Shown here: piece after piece, positions 10,413 through 20,071 of the stretch
Position numbering within the stretch: position 1 is the first letter of the stretch
How the letters are laid out: each line of letters begins with the position of its first letter
Notes under the pieces: generated by a model
What the model saw: the letters and a program-made list of their open reading frames with translations, nothing else
What the model was told of the DNA's origin: nothing
The model's database searches: none
Made by a program: the position numbers and the translations under genes
Source: Hymenobacter sp. PAMC 26628
Lineage (GTDB): Bacteria; Bacteroidota; Bacteroidia; Cytophagales; Hymenobacteraceae
Length of the DNA stretch: 64,000 nucleotides
Reading direction: 5' to 3'
Assembly (NCBI RefSeq): GCF_001562275.1
Contig: NZ_CP014304.1
Coordinates: forward strand, 2,604,001 to 2,668,000

Positions 10413-11039
10413 TTAGCTATTGGCGATGGTGACGGCTCGGTGGAGGTGCTCGTCCGTGGTCAGCTGGGCCACCATGAAGGCCGCCAGGTCGGCGCGGGTA
10501 ATCTGATGGGCATTTTCCCCCGTCTCGGCCTCAAAGACCCGCACCTGACCCGTGGCGGGGGCGTCGGTGAGAATGGCGGGACGCAAAATCACCCAGTCCA
10601 GCCCGCTCGTTTCGACCGCGTCTTCCATCGCCGTTTTGTCCTGGTCGGCGCCGCGCAAAAAAGTCGCGACCAGCAAGCGCTCATAAATGGGCGCGTTCGC
10701 CGAGCTCTCGCCCACGCCCAGCATGGACGTGACCACGAGCCGGCGCACCCCGTGGCGCTGCATGGCCGCGATAATGGTGTGGGCGGCGCTCGATTCAAGG
10801 GTCGTGGCCTTGTAGGGCGTTTTGCCACCAATCGTGTCCAGCACCGCGTCCTGGCCCAGTACGGCGGCGTCCATTGCGGCGCTATTGGCCGCGTCCCCTT
10901 CGACGACGCGCACGTTCGCAGGACCTTGGTATTCAGCTGCGTGGCGCACAAAGGCCGTGACCTGTTGACCCGCGGCCACTGCTTGCTCCACTACTGCGCG
11001 CCCGGTTTTGCCGGCGGCTCCGATGACTAGCACGTTCAT
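10413..11039 (-). CDS. NAD(P)-binding protein (atypical SDR, NmrA/SDR_a5-like)
   Basis: 208 residues from ATG 11037-11039, chosen because MNVLVIGAAGKTGRAV is the Rossmann N-terminus with the G-x-x-G-x-x-G motif; the longer open frame upstream has no family similarity. The central VRRLVVTSMLGVG and the C-terminal DWVILRPAILTD are typical of the atypical SDRs that act as redox sensors or flavin-reductase-like enzymes. No YxxxK catalytic pair is seen. It probably lies in a transcript with the BON gene upstream and the ALDH downstream. Confidence 0.8.
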   Translation of the reverse strand: MNVLVIGAAGKTGRAVVEQAVAAGQQVTAFVRHAAEYQGPANVRVVEGDAANSAAMDAAVLGQDAVLDTIGGKTPYKATTLESSAAHTIIAAMQRHGVRRLVVTSMLGVGESSANAPIYERLLVATFLRGADQDKTAMEDAVETSGLDWVILRPAILTDAPATGQVRVFEAETGENAHQITRADLAAFMVAQLTTDEHLHRAVTIANS

Positions 11040-11106
11040 ATTTTTATGGTGTTTCGATAGATTCTTCGGGCGGATTATCCGCCCGAAGCACAACCTGACT
11101 ACCCGC

Positions 11107-12534
11107 CTACAGCCCGTGGTCGAAATCGATGAGCAGGTCGTTGTCCACGAAGCGCGCCCCGGCGTCGTAGGCGTCGTAGCCAGCCGTGTCGCGGTCGAGC
11201 CAGGTAGCGACGGTGCCGGTGAGGATGGCGCGGCCTTTTTCAACCAGCACTTCTATGTTTTGGTTGTGCAGACTAGCCGACCAGAAATAGCGGTTGCGGA
11301 TGCGCGCGGCCAGGGCAAAGTCGGGGTTGGGGCGCGGCCGGGCGGAGGTTTGGTAAGCCTCAAAATCGGGGCTGCCGGGCACGCTCACCCAGTTGTCCAG
11401 CTCGGCCATGCCATTGACGCTGGCGGCCACGTTGCCGGCCTGCATCTGCTCGAAGTGGCTGCTCACCTGCCCGTAGAGCTGGGCCTTGCCGTTGCGCACA
11501 TACACGCTGAAGTCGCACAGGCCCACGTAAGGGTCGCGGGCCAGCGCCTCGCGGATGGTCTGGCCGATGTGCAGGTCGGGAATAAAGCGATTGGTGCGCA
11601 CTTTCAGCAGGTTGTGCACGTCCCACACGCCCACGATTTGGCGGGCGTCGCGCTCAGCCTCCTGCTTGGCGCGCAGGTTGGATACCGCGCCGCTCAGCGT
11701 GACCACGCCGTTGCGAACCGCCACCAGCGGCTAGTATGATAGCACCCGCGGGTCGTAGCGGAAGGCATCGCGCACGGCCTGCGCAATGTCGGCATCGGAG
11801 CGGGCGGCCAGCTTGTCGCGCCGCAGCTCGTGGCCTAGGGCCCAGTAGGCTACCTCCAAGTCGCGGGCGTCGACGCGGGTGGCGCCGGCCTGGTAGGCCG
11901 TGGCTTCTACGTGAGTTTTTTCGGCCGCCGTGCCCACCGTGCCGCTCAGGTGCACCACGCGGTCGGTGGTGCGCACTTCGACCAGGGCGCTGTTCACCCG
12001 AATGTCCCAGGCCAGCAGCTCGCGGATTTGGGTGCTGATTTCTTCGTCCGAATTCTCAATTTTACCCCACTGCACCAGTAAGTTGTCGAACACCAGGCGG
12101 CGCACCCCGCGCACGCCCCGGCCCACGCGCAGCACCAGCTCTTTCTCGGCCCACGTTTGCACGGTGCCGGTAAGGGTAAGCACCCCATCCGCGGCGGCGG
12201 CCTGCACCGGGTAGTAAGTGGTGGCGGGGTCGTCGGCCAGGGCCTGCGTTACGAGACGCTGCAGCTCCTCGTCGGGCACGTCGGGCGTGCTGATGAGCAG
12301 CTCATTGACTACCCCGCGCACGCCGCGCAGGTTCAGGGCAATTTCCTCGGCCCGCTCCCGCGAGAGTAGGTTATCGGTAATGCCGGTCAGCAGCACGATG
12401 CCCTCGAGGGTCACCACGTCAATCAGGTGCGCGGCCACCCCTTTTTTGGTCAGGAAGAACAGCTCGATGGCGGCCGTGATGTCGGCATCGGCCACGTGCT
12501 CAATGGTCTGTTCGAAAGTTTCGAGGGTTTGCAT
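11107..12534 (-). pseudogene. Six-BON-domain protein split by an in-frame TAG
   Basis: The frame starts at MQTLETFEQ (12534). An ATG at 12612 is rejected because it lies upstream of the predicted -7 element at 12603-12610. It encodes three and a half BON domains up to RYDPRVLSY and meets TAG at 11731-11733. It continues in the same frame as PLVAVRNGVVTLSG to 11107 with the rest. The intact paralog at 33808-35262 has VLSYQPIVAVHNAVVTLTG, so the stop replaces a CAG Gln codon (C to T). BON domains bind membranes or peptidoglycan-proximal targets; no signal peptide is visible. The downstream half could restart at GTG or ATG codons, giving two polypeptides. Confidence 0.85.
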
Positions 12535-12602
12535 GGTGCTAACTGGAAGGGAAGAGAAATTCAGGGGCTTGACGCCGCCCGCAACCAGCGGGAAGGTGCC
12601 AG

Positions 12603-12667
12603 CAAAATTCACCGGTGCCTCCCGCCCTTATCCTGACGATAATCTTTGGAAAAGATGACGTTTGTCA
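12603..12667 (-). promoter_or_regulatory. Site B: tandem Crp/Fnr-like motifs before the BON operon
   Basis: Reading toward the gene: TGAC-aaac-GTCA (12656-12667), then the proximal copy AGAT-tatc-GTCA (12634-12645) 22 bp on, then exactly 23 nt, then GAATTTTG (12603-12610). The predicted start of transcription lies about 65 nt before the BON start codon. The opposite strand shows no octamer at the equivalent distance, and no divergent gene exists there. Confidence 0.8.
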
Positions 12668-12687
12668 AGCCGCACTCCTCCCCCACC

Positions 12688-13815
12688 CTAGGCCCGCACA
12701 AACCACTCAACCGGCCGGCGCGGGGTCACGGGCGCGGCGTAGCTTTCGACGTAGCCCAGGCGCAGCACGAACTGCACGGGCGCGCCCAAGCCCAGGCGCT
12801 GACCCAAGCCGGCGGGGCCGGGCGCTTCCTCCAACACTTGTGTCATGGGGTGAATAGCGATATTCAACCCCCTAGCCCGCAGCCAGATGCGTGCCAGGCG
12901 CCGGCCGGTTTCCAGCAGCGCGGGCACCGACTCGTCGGGGCTGGTGAGCACGAGCCAGCCGCCGTGCGTGGCCAGTTGGTCGGCCGCCATCGCCAGGCCC
13001 TGCGCCCGGAAAGCGGGCGTGAGCACGCGGGCGCTGTCGTAGAAGTGCCGCACCAGCCAGCCGGCCGGCCCTGTGATGCCCATGCCGCTGGCGGTGAGCC
13101 CGTCGCGGTGGCGCTGCACGGCCGCGCTGCCCCAGCGCATCCAGTGGGCCAGTTCATGCTGGGCGGGGTCATGGGCAGTCTGGTCCCGGTTGGCGGCCAG
13201 CGTGGCAGCCGTGAGGTAAGTGCCCGGCTCGGAGGCAGGGGGTAGGAAGTGGCAGTGCGCGGCTTCCTCGCTGGTCAGCTGCTGCACATCGGCGGGCCGG
13301 ATGGGTACCGACGAAAAACCCGTGCGCAGGGTGCGCCGGCCCAGCAGCGCCGTGAGGTCGGGGTAGGCCGGGCCGGGCCGGCGTTCGAGTACGACGTCCA
13401 GCACCTCAGGGGACTGGCAGGTGGTGGCGAGTATCTGCCAGCGGCACTGGTAGCCAAAGTGGGCGGCGGCATATTCCAGGCTTTGAGCAAAAGCGCCCAG
13501 CGAGAGCATGGTTTCGCGCTGAGTAGAATCTACCACGGGTAGCCAGCCGCGCGGGTCGTTGCCGATAATCCAGTGGTAGGGGCCCAGCAGGCGCACCGTC
13601 CAGGGCTGGGTGTTGTGGCCGCTAGGCGCCAGCGAAGCCAGGTATAACATCCGGCGCGCATCGGCGGGCAGCTGGGCCGAGGAGAGCGGACTAGCGGGCG
13701 CATCTGCCTGACGCTGGGCCGTGCGGGCGGCGGCCTGGTCCCAGGCGTAATAGCCCAGCAGGCCGGTGCCAGCAGCTGCCGTAGCGGCTACTGGTAAAAA
13801 GTGGCGACGGTTCAT
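12688..13815 (-). CDS. Acg-family FMN-binding nitroreductase-like protein
   Basis: 375 residues. The N-terminus MNRRHFLPVAATAAAGTG is a twin-arginine-like export signal or anchor. The core (SLAPSGHNTQPWTVRL, GAFAQSLEYAA, the C-terminal LGLGAPVQFVLRLGYV) fits the Acg family, related to nitroreductases. The founding member, Mycobacterium tuberculosis Acg (Rv2032), belongs to the hypoxia-induced DosR regulon and is thought to sequester FMN. Here it ends a run of five minus-strand genes (18588 to 12688) led by a P2 ATPase and two stress proteins behind site C, a similar set of partners. Confidence 0.8.
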   Translation of the reverse strand: MNRRHFLPVAATAAAGTGLLGYYAWDQAAARTAQRQADAPASPLSSAQLPADARRMLYLASLAPSGHNTQPWTVRLLGPYHWIIGNDPRGWLPVVDSTQRETMLSLGAFAQSLEYAAAHFGYQCRWQILATTCQSPEVLDVVLERRPGPAYPDLTALLGRRTLRTGFSSVPIRPADVQQLTSEEAAHCHFLPPASEPGTYLTAATLAANRDQTAHDPAQHELAHWMRWGSAAVQRHRDGLTASGMGITGPAGWLVRHFYDSARVLTPAFRAQGLAMAADQLATHGGWLVLTSPDESVPALLETGRRLARIWLRARGLNIAIHPMTQVLEEAPGPAGLGQRLGLGAPVQFVLRLGYVESYAAPVTPRRPVEWFVRA

Positions 13816-13829
13816 TTTCAGGGGGTGGC

Positions 13830-14018
13830 TTACAGCGCGGTTTGCTCGTGGCTCAGGTCGTAGATATCGCCGCCGTCGGCGCGGTGGTCGGGCGCGGGCG
13901 GCGTGGGGGCGGTGGGCGGGTGGCCGTAGTCGCCGTACTCGGGCGTGCCCTCGTGGGCTTTGGTAGCCAGCTCAGGGGTAGCGGGTGGGGTGGCAAGGGG
14001 GGCAGGCTTCTTTTTCAT
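13830..14018 (-). CDS. Small proline-rich hypothetical protein
   Basis: 62 residues from MKKKPAPLAT (a start two codons upstream is also possible). It is rich in Pro, Ala and His, with no hydrophobic segment and low complexity, probably disordered. It lies 14 bp before the Acg gene and 57 bp after the stress protein gene, so it is likely in the same transcript. No family is recognised. Confidence 0.5.
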   Translation of the reverse strand: MKKKPAPLATPPATPELATKAHEGTPEYGDYGHPPTAPTPPAPDHRADGGDIYDLSHEQTAL

Positions 14019-14075
14019 GACCAAAGGGGGAAAGGCAAGGGAGCAAATGGAAGGGTAGCAAAAAGCCTGGTTCCT

Positions 14076-15002
14076 TCAAGAAGCCGGACTCAACCCATTG
14101 AGCACCAAGCTGGCGTATTGGGCGGCGGTGGCAGTGCGGCCGGTCGGGTCGGTAGCGGGCGCTTCGGTGACGGTGGGCAACACGAGTATCGGCACGGGGC
14201 AATGGTCCAACAAGCGGGCTGTTACGCTGTGGTGAAACAGGTCGCCGAGGTAGCTGCGCGGCCGGGCAATGACTATTACCAAGTCGGCCTGAGTGTCGGC
14301 CACGGCAGCTAGCAGGCCCGCGCCGTAGTTGTGGTTTTCGTAGCCGCGCAACTCGGGCGCGGCAGCCCCGGTCAGTAGGCCGCTGGCCTGCACGGCGCGC
14401 ATGGCCAGCGCACAGCCTTCGTCGTCTTCTCCTCCACTAGATATGTGGGACACGAAGTGCTGCGTACCGGGTAGCGTCAGCAGAGGCCCCAGCGCCTGGG
14501 CTGCCGGCGTTAGCGCAAATTCTTCCCGGTCGGCCGCTAGTAGAATGCGGCGCGGCAGCTGCCCGGCCTCGGTGGGGCTGGCCGGGGGTAGCACCAGCAG
14601 CGGGTAGCCCCCGGTACGCAGCAGCTCGGCGCACGCCTCGGCCAGGCTAGCGGGGGCGGAGTGGGAAGGGTCGGGCTGGCCGAGCACGAACAGCACCGGG
14701 CGGTACCGCGCCACCAGGTCGTAGGCTACGCTGGGCAGCAGGTCGGTGGCGACTTCCACGGTAGCGGGGGCGTGCAGGCCGGCCGCCAGCTGGCCCAGCA
14801 GCGTCGCCGTGTCAGATTGGCGGCTCAGCTCCTGGCGGTGGTAGCCCTCGGCTATCAGGTCGTAGGGGTCAAACAGCGAGGCGCGGTTGATGTGCAGTAG
14901 CACCAGCCGTCCGCCCACGGCGTAGGCCAGCGCATCGGCGTAGGCCACCGCGTGGCGAGCTTCGGGGTAAAAGCTGGCGAAAATTACGAACGTGAGGGAC
15001 AT
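14076..15002 (-). CDS. Universal stress protein, tandem two-domain
   Basis: 308 residues made of two USP domains; the first begins MSLTFVIFASFYPEARHAVAYADALA and the second near PRRILLAADREEF. The last strand and loop read IVIARPRSYLGDLFHHSVTARLL...PVPILVLP. In ATP-binding USPs this loop is G-x2-G-x9-G-S/T; here it is replaced by RPRSYLGDLFHHSVT, so classical ATP binding is doubtful. It is cytosolic. The gene is third in the operon behind site C. Confidence 0.85.
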   Translation of the reverse strand: MSLTFVIFASFYPEARHAVAYADALAYAVGGRLVLLHINRASLFDPYDLIAEGYHRQELSRQSDTATLLGQLAAGLHAPATVEVATDLLPSVAYDLVARYRPVLFVLGQPDPSHSAPASLAEACAELLRTGGYPLLVLPPASPTEAGQLPRRILLAADREEFALTPAAQALGPLLTLPGTQHFVSHISSGGEDDEGCALAMRAVQASGLLTGAAAPELRGYENHNYGAGLLAAVADTQADLVIVIARPRSYLGDLFHHSVTARLLDHCPVPILVLPTVTEAPATDPTGRTATAAQYASLVLNGLSPAS

Positions 15003-15093
15003 AGCGAGAGAGGAAAAGAGGGTGGTTTGGGCGGTATTCTGGCAGTCGTTTTAGTGGTGTGGCTCACGCGTATTTAGCAGCGGAATAAACCCG

Positions 15094-15927
15094 TTAATCA
15101 GCCGCCAGTGGCAGCAAAAGCACGGGTATCTGCGAGTAGCGCAGCACGTCGGCAATGACGCTGCCGCTGAACAGCTTGTGGACCCAGCCGTGGCCCTGGT
15201 CGAGCAGGGCCACCATGTCGGCTTCCAGCTCATCGGTGGCCTGCCAGATGCCCGAGGCGGGCCGGTTGTCCAGCACCCGGTGCAGCTCACAGTAAAGCAG
15301 GTTGTTAGCCAGGCCAGAGTGCTGCACCGCCCGCAGGCCGGCGCCGCCCTTGTGGGCGCGGTCGGGGGGCAGCACGGTAACGGGCACCACGGCGCAGTGC
15401 AGCTTCGCCAGCACCGGGGCCAGCGCCTGCCCTTGGGGCGTGAGTCGGAAGGGGTGGTCTTCCACCGCCAGCACCAGCTGGGTGGGCGGGCGCAGCTGCG
15501 CGATGGGCAGGTATTCGGGTACCAGCAGCAGGGGGTAGCCCGTGAGGTGGGCCAGGGGGAGCGGGCCGTTACTCAGCCATTCTGCCAGGGAGCCATCGGT
15601 GGCGTTGAGGCCGGCCAGCAGCAGCAAAGGCTGGTAGTGCGCCAGTACCTGCGCCACGGCCCCCTCCCAGTCGGCCTCGACAACCTCGGCCGTGGCCGGC
15701 ATGGGCAGCGCCTGAACCGTTAGCCGGAGCAGGCGGTCGGCTTCCTGGATATGACGGGTAATAATGGGGCGCACTTCTTCTTCCAGGTGCAGGGTCATAG
15801 GCACCGGCGAAAACACATGCACCAGGTGCAGGGCGGCCCCCAGCGGGGCGGCCAGCGCGGCGGCATAGGCGCAGGCCCGCGCCCCGGCGGGCGAGAAATC
15901 GGTGAGGACAACGAGGTTGAGCGGCAT
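15094..15927 (-). CDS. Universal stress protein, tandem two-domain
   Basis: 277 residues starting MPLNLVVLTDFSPAGARACAYAAALA, the classic USP N-terminus with the Asp that contacts the nucleotide. The second domain begins near QLVLAVEDHPF. The final loop reads LLDQGHGWVHKLFSGSVIADVLRYSQIPVLLLP; it keeps a G-S pair but not the full ATP motif. It lies 42 bp after the P2 ATPase gene and 91 bp before the next USP, all in one direction. Role in stress or dormancy is inferred from family and context. Confidence 0.85.
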   Translation of the reverse strand: MPLNLVVLTDFSPAGARACAYAAALAAPLGAALHLVHVFSPVPMTLHLEEEVRPIITRHIQEADRLLRLTVQALPMPATAEVVEADWEGAVAQVLAHYQPLLLLAGLNATDGSLAEWLSNGPLPLAHLTGYPLLLVPEYLPIAQLRPPTQLVLAVEDHPFRLTPQGQALAPVLAKLHCAVVPVTVLPPDRAHKGGAGLRAVQHSGLANNLLYCELHRVLDNRPASGIWQATDELEADMVALLDQGHGWVHKLFSGSVIADVLRYSQIPVLLLPLAAD

Positions 15928-15969
15928 AATTAATCAAGTAAAATATGGGGAGTGAGCACCAAAAAACAG

Positions 15970-18588
15970 CTAAGTTGAGGCCAGCGCGGCGGGCATGAAC
16001 TGCAACGCGGGCACCGGCAGCGGGACGGCCCGCCAGCGGCTGAAGAGTTTCTGGCCTTCTACTGCCCAGAACACTAGGCTCGACACGGCCACGGTAATGC
16101 CCATTTCGCCCCACGAAAGGGGCTGGGTGTGGAATAAATGGTTGAAAAAGGGCACGTAGAGCAGCAGCAATTGGAGACCCACGCTGAGCAGCAAGGCTCC
16201 CAACAACGGCTTGTTGGACAGCAGCCCGAGGCTAAACAGCGAAACCCAGCGCGAGCGAACGGCCAACCCCAGGCCCAGCTGGCTGAAGAGCAGCATGGTA
16301 AAAACCATGGATTGCCAGTGCGCCAGGCCGCTACGCATGGCCCAGGCTTGCAGGCCTAAGGTGAGGCTGCCAAGCAGCAGGCCTGCTCCCAGAATAAACC
16401 AGCCCAGGCCAGCGGCGAAGATGGATTGCTGGGGGTTGAGGGGTGGGCGGCGCATACTATTGGCTTCGGCCGGCTCGTAGGCCAGCGCCAGGCTCAGGCC
16501 GTCCGTCACGAGGTTAATCCACAGAATCTGGATGGCCAGCACCGGCAGGGGCAACCCCAGATACGGGGCCAGGAAGACGGCCCCGATTTCGCCCACGCTC
16601 CCGGAGAGGATGTAGCGAATGAATTTCAGGATGTTGTCGTACACCCGGCGGCCTCGCTGCACGGCTTGCACAATGGTGGCAAAGTCGTCGTCGAGCAGTA
16701 GCATATCGGCAGCTTCTTTGGCCACCTCCGTACCGCTGCGGCCCATCGCGATGCCGATATCGGCCTGCTTCAGGGCCGGAGCGTCGTTCACGCCGTCGCC
16801 CGTCATGGCCACGCACTGGTGCCGGGCTTGCAGGGCGCGGACGATGCGCACCTTCTGGGCCGGGTCCATGCGGGCGTACACCCGCACCTTTTCCACCAAG
16901 GCCCCGAAAGCAGGTTCGGTGAGCTTGGCTAGCTCGGGACCAGTTAGCACCAGCTCGTCGGCCGCCGCCAGAATGCCCAGCTGTCGGGCCACGGCCTGGG
17001 CGGTCAGGGCGTGGTCGCCGGTTATCATCACGGGAATAATGCCGGCGGCCCGGCACTCGGCCACCGCCTGAGTGGCCTCGGGGCGGGGCGGGTCGATAAG
17101 GCTAGCCAGGCCAATGCAAGCCAGGCCGGTTTCGAGCCTGGCCGCGTCGAGCTGCGTGGGCAGGGCGGGCAGCAGCTTAGCAGCATACGCCAGCACGCGG
17201 AAGCCCAGCGCGGCCTGGGCATTGGCGTGCTGTTCGAGGTCGGGCAGCTGGCCTTTCTGGTCGGCGGCGAGCTGCGCAAAGAGCACGCCGGGCGCGCCTT
17301 TGGTGAGCACGAGGATGCCCTGCGGGGTTTGGTGCAGGGTAGTCATGCACTTGCGTTCGGCGTCGAAGGGCAGTTCGGCCAGGCGCGGAAACCGGGCTTC
17401 GAGGACCGGGCGAGGGTAGGCTTTTTCTGCGGCGTAGCGGGCTAGGGCTACTTCGGTCGAGTCGCCCAGCCACTGGTCATCGGGGCCGTGGCTGGCGTCG
17501 GTATTAAGGGCCATGGCGGTCAGCAGCGCGTCGGCGTCGCCCAGGGCGGGTAAGGTAAACGCCGGGTTAGCGTACACTTGCTGCGTGGTCATCTTATTGA
17601 GCGTCAGCGTTCCCGTTTTGTCGGTGCAGATGTAGGTGACCGAGCCCAGCGTTTCAACGGCGGGCAGCTTGCGCACCAGGGCGTGGTTTTGGCTTAGCCA
17701 CCGGGCTCCCAGCGCCAGTGTGATGCTGACCAGCGCGGGCAGGGCCTCGGGAATGGCGGCCACCGCCAGCGAAACGGACACCAGCAGCCAGGGCAGCAGC
17801 GGCTCGCCTCGCAGCCAGCCCGTGCCGAAAAATAGCACGCAAATGACGAGTATCGCCGCCGACAGCGCCTTGCTGAGCGTGGCCAGCCGCTGTTGCAGCG
17901 GCGTCAGTGTTTCGGCGGTTTGGAGGAGGGCGGCAATTTTACCCAGCTCGGTCTGGGGCCCGGTGGCCACTACGTAGGCGGTGGCCCGGCCGTTGGTGAC
18001 GGACGTACCCTTATAGCTGAGGTTGAGGCGGTCGCCGAGCGGGTACTCCCCGGCGGGCAGCGGGGCGGTGTTTTTCGCCACGTTGGCCGACTCGCCGGTG
18101 AGCGACGACTCATCGACCTGGAGGGCGTGGACTTCGAGAAAGCGCACGTCGGCTGAAATGACGTCGCCGGCTTCGAGGAGCACTGTGTCGCCGGGCACTA
18201 GGTCGGTGGCGTTCACGGTCCGGGGCTGGCCCCCTCGCAGCACCTGGGCGGGCTGCACCGCCAGCTGTTGCAAGGCGCTCATGGCCTTGCCGGCCCGGTA
18301 TTCCTGCCCGAAGCCCATGAGGGCATTGAGCCCCACGATGGCCAGAATGACGTAAGTCGATTGGGCATCGCCCACTACGGCCGCGATGCCCGCCGCCGCC
18401 AGTAATACCAGTATCATCACGTCGGTGAACTGGCGCAGCAGCTGCCACCAGGCTTTTTGCTGGGGGTCGGGCAGTTGGTTGGGGCCGTATTCGGCTAGGC
18501 GCTGGCGGGCCGTGGCGGCGTCAAGACCGGCCGGCGTGGTGCGCAGCACGTGGGCTACTTCCGCAACGGACGCCAGGTAATACTCCAT
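15970..18588 (-). CDS. P2-type (calcium-type) cation-transporting ATPase
   Basis: 872 residues, full length for P2A pumps. In order: N-terminal cation-ATPase segment, DESSLTGESANVAK actuator loop, AAIPEALPALVSITLALG in M4 with the ion-site Glu, DKTGTLTLNKM phosphorylation site, [40 protein letters not shown], then six C-terminal helices. It is a PacL/CtpF-like exporter of Ca2+ or a related ion. It is first in a five-gene run with two USPs, a small protein and Acg, led by site C. CtpF of M. tuberculosis is likewise next to a USP gene in the DosR regulon. Confidence 0.9.
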   Translation of the reverse strand: MEYYLASVAEVAHVLRTTPAGLDAATARQRLAEYGPNQLPDPQQKAWWQLLRQFTDVMILVLLAAAGIAAVVGDAQSTYVILAIVGLNALMGFGQEYRAGKAMSALQQLAVQPAQVLRGGQPRTVNATDLVPGDTVLLEAGDVISADVRFLEVHALQVDESSLTGESANVAKNTAPLPAGEYPLGDRLNLSYKGTSVTNGRATAYVVATGPQTELGKIAALLQTAETLTPLQQRLATLSKALSAAILVICVLFFGTGWLRGEPLLPWLLVSVSLAVAAIPEALPALVSITLALGARWLSQNHALVRKLPAVETLGSVTYICTDKTGTLTLNKMTTQQVYANPAFTLPALGDADALLTAMALNTDASHGPDDQWLGDSTEVALARYAAEKAYPRPVLEARFPRLAELPFDAERKCMTTLHQTPQGILVLTKGAPGVLFAQLAADQKGQLPDLEQHANAQAALGFRVLAYAAKLLPALPTQLDAARLETGLACIGLASLIDPPRPEATQAVAECRAAGIIPVMITGDHALTAQAVARQLGILAAADELVLTGPELAKLTEPAFGALVEKVRVYARMDPAQKVRIVRALQARHQCVAMTGDGVNDAPALKQADIGIAMGRSGTEVAKEAADMLLLDDDFATIVQAVQRGRRVYDNILKFIRYILSGSVGEIGAVFLAPYLGLPLPVLAIQILWINLVTDGLSLALAYEPAEANSMRRPPLNPQQSIFAAGLGWFILGAGLLLGSLTLGLQAWAMRSGLAHWQSMVFTMLLFSQLGLGLAVRSRWVSLFSLGLLSNKPLLGALLLSVGLQLLLLYVPFFNHLFHTQPLSWGEMGITVAVSSLVFWAVEGQKLFSRWRAVPLPVPALQFMPAALAST

Positions 18589-18703
18589 GAAAAGTGAAAG
18601 TGACTAGTTGTCGCCGTAGGAAACCGCAGAACGCGGAACAAGAACCCGTCCTTTTTAAAATAATACCGTTGATTACAAGTGCTTTGGCAAAGCAAGTATC
18701 CTG

Positions 18704-18768
18704 CAATGTTCCGGTAAGTACCCTATTCGACCCATGACGAAAATCATTGGTTGTACTGACTATTGTCA
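18704..18768 (-). promoter_or_regulatory. Site C: tandem Crp/Fnr-like motifs before the ATPase-USP-Acg operon
   Basis: Reading toward the gene: TGAC-aata-GTCA (18757-18768), then TGAT-tttc-GTCA (18735-18746) 22 bp on, then exactly 23 nt, then GAACATTG (18704-18711). Both motifs are near-perfect palindromes. An IS5-family element begins only 4 bp beyond the distal motif, leaving the site intact. Confidence 0.8.
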
Positions 18769-18772
18769 GACT

Positions 18773-19620
18773 AGGGCGTGTTCTCAAGAACGTGGGGGAG
18801 GCCAAAAGCGTATTGGGCTTATTTTCAAGATGAACGCCGACCGCACGTTGCTCACTGATGTTCATTGGGCGCTGCTTGCGCCCTTGCTGCCCGGCCGGGC
18901 GGGCCGGCGCGGGGTAGTCGCCAAAGACAACCGGGGCTTTGTCGAGGCCGTGCTGTGGGTGGGCCGCACGGGCCTGCCCTGGCGGGACCTGCCGCCGCAC
19001 CTGGGGCAGTGGCACCGGGTGTTCGTGCGCTTCAGCCGCTGGCGCACCCGGGGCGTGTGGGCCCAGGTCCTGGCCACGCGGCAAGCCGCCGGCCAAGCGG
19101 TGCCCAGTCCGCGGCAGCGGCAGGTGCAACTCGATTCGACCACCGTGCGGGCCCACCAGCACGCGGCCGGCGCCCGTAAAAAAAGGCCCGCAGGCGCTCG
19201 GGCGTAGCCGGGGCGGCTTTTCCACCAAGCTGCACGTGGCCGGGGACGGGGCCGGCGGCCTGTTGGCCTTTGCCCTGACGGCGGGCCAGGCCGGCGATGC
19301 CCCGCAGGCGGCCGAGCTGCTCGCCCCGTTGTTGGCCCCGGCCCGGCAGGTGCTGGCCGACACGGCCTACGATTCGGATGCCTTGCGGGCCCAAATAGCC
19401 GAAACCGGTGCGGTGGCCGTGATTCCGCCCCGACCCAACCGCTTGCAGCCGCCCCGCCTCGACCCGCTCACTTATCGTGACCGAAACCAAGTCGAGCGGC
19501 TCATCAACCGCCTCAAACAGTTTCGACGCATCGCCACCCGCTACGATAAACTGGCCGATTCGTACGCTGCGTTCGTCCAACTACGCGCCATTATCCTCTG
19601 GCTAAATTGAGAACACGTCC
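18773..19620 (+). mobile_element. IS5-family (IS427-like) insertion sequence
   Basis: Inverted repeats of 17 bp (CTAGGGCGTGTTCTCAA with one mismatch) lie at 18771-18787 and 19607-19623, flanked by TA. The element is about 848 bp. It is distinct in sequence from the one at 3561-4372 but of the same organisation. It inserted immediately upstream of regulatory site C. Confidence 0.9.
18830..19610 (+). CDS. IS5-family transposase, two frames joined by -1 frameshift
   Basis: The first frame runs from ATG 18830 (MNADRTLLTDVHWALLAPLL) to 19207 and includes LDSTTVRAHQHA. The second frame carries LGRSRGGFSTKLHVAGDGAGG, DTAYDSD and RDRNQVERLINRLKQFRR and ends at 19610. An A7 run at 19178-19184 lies where the two frames must be joined. 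The catalytic Asp, Asp and Glu are all present, so transposition competence is plausible. Confidence 0.85.
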
Positions 19621-19715
19621 TAGCACGGTGAGCGGTGAGGGAACATTTGTTAACCTCAACCGCTCAGCGCCAAAGCCGGCCGGCGGCCTCTTCCCCACTT
19701 TTTAGCTTGCTCTCC

Positions 19716-20036
19716 ATGACCAAAGACACGCCCAAAAACAAGACTGGTAAAGTATTGCTCACCACCCTAGCCGGAGCTGGCGTAGGAGCCCTCGCCGGAA
19801 TCCTGCTGTACTCGCAGAAAGGCATCGAGCGCCGCCGCAAATTCCGCAACCTGCGCGTCGACCACCGCCTGCGCCTGCGCGGCGACTGGAACCAGCTCAA
19901 GGGCAAGCTGCAACAAGCCTACATCCAGCTCACGGACGAGGACCTGACCTACGTAGAAGGCAAAGGCCACGAGCTAGTGAGCCGCCTGCAAGCCAAGCGC
20001 AAGCGCCAAATTGTGAAGCTGTTGAACGCCCTGTAG
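19716..20036 (+). CDS. CsbD-family stress protein with N-terminal membrane segment
   Basis: 106 residues from ATG 19716 (an ATG at 19635 precedes unrelated sequence reading into the IS flank). The N-terminus VLLTTLAGAGVGALAGILLYS is a glycine-zipper-like membrane segment, as in YtxH proteins. The C-terminal half GDWNQLKGKLQQAYIQLTDEDLTYVEGKGHELVSRLQ is a CsbD domain, a small stress-induced fold in many bacteria. It is a single gene closed by a strong hairpin. Confidence 0.85.
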   Translation: MTKDTPKNKTGKVLLTTLAGAGVGALAGILLYSQKGIERRRKFRNLRVDHRLRLRGDWNQLKGKLQQAYIQLTDEDLTYVEGKGHELVSRLQAKRKRQIVKLLNAL

Positions 20037-20071
20037 GGAGCGGCTTGCCGCGCCACCAGCCATTTGCCGCC

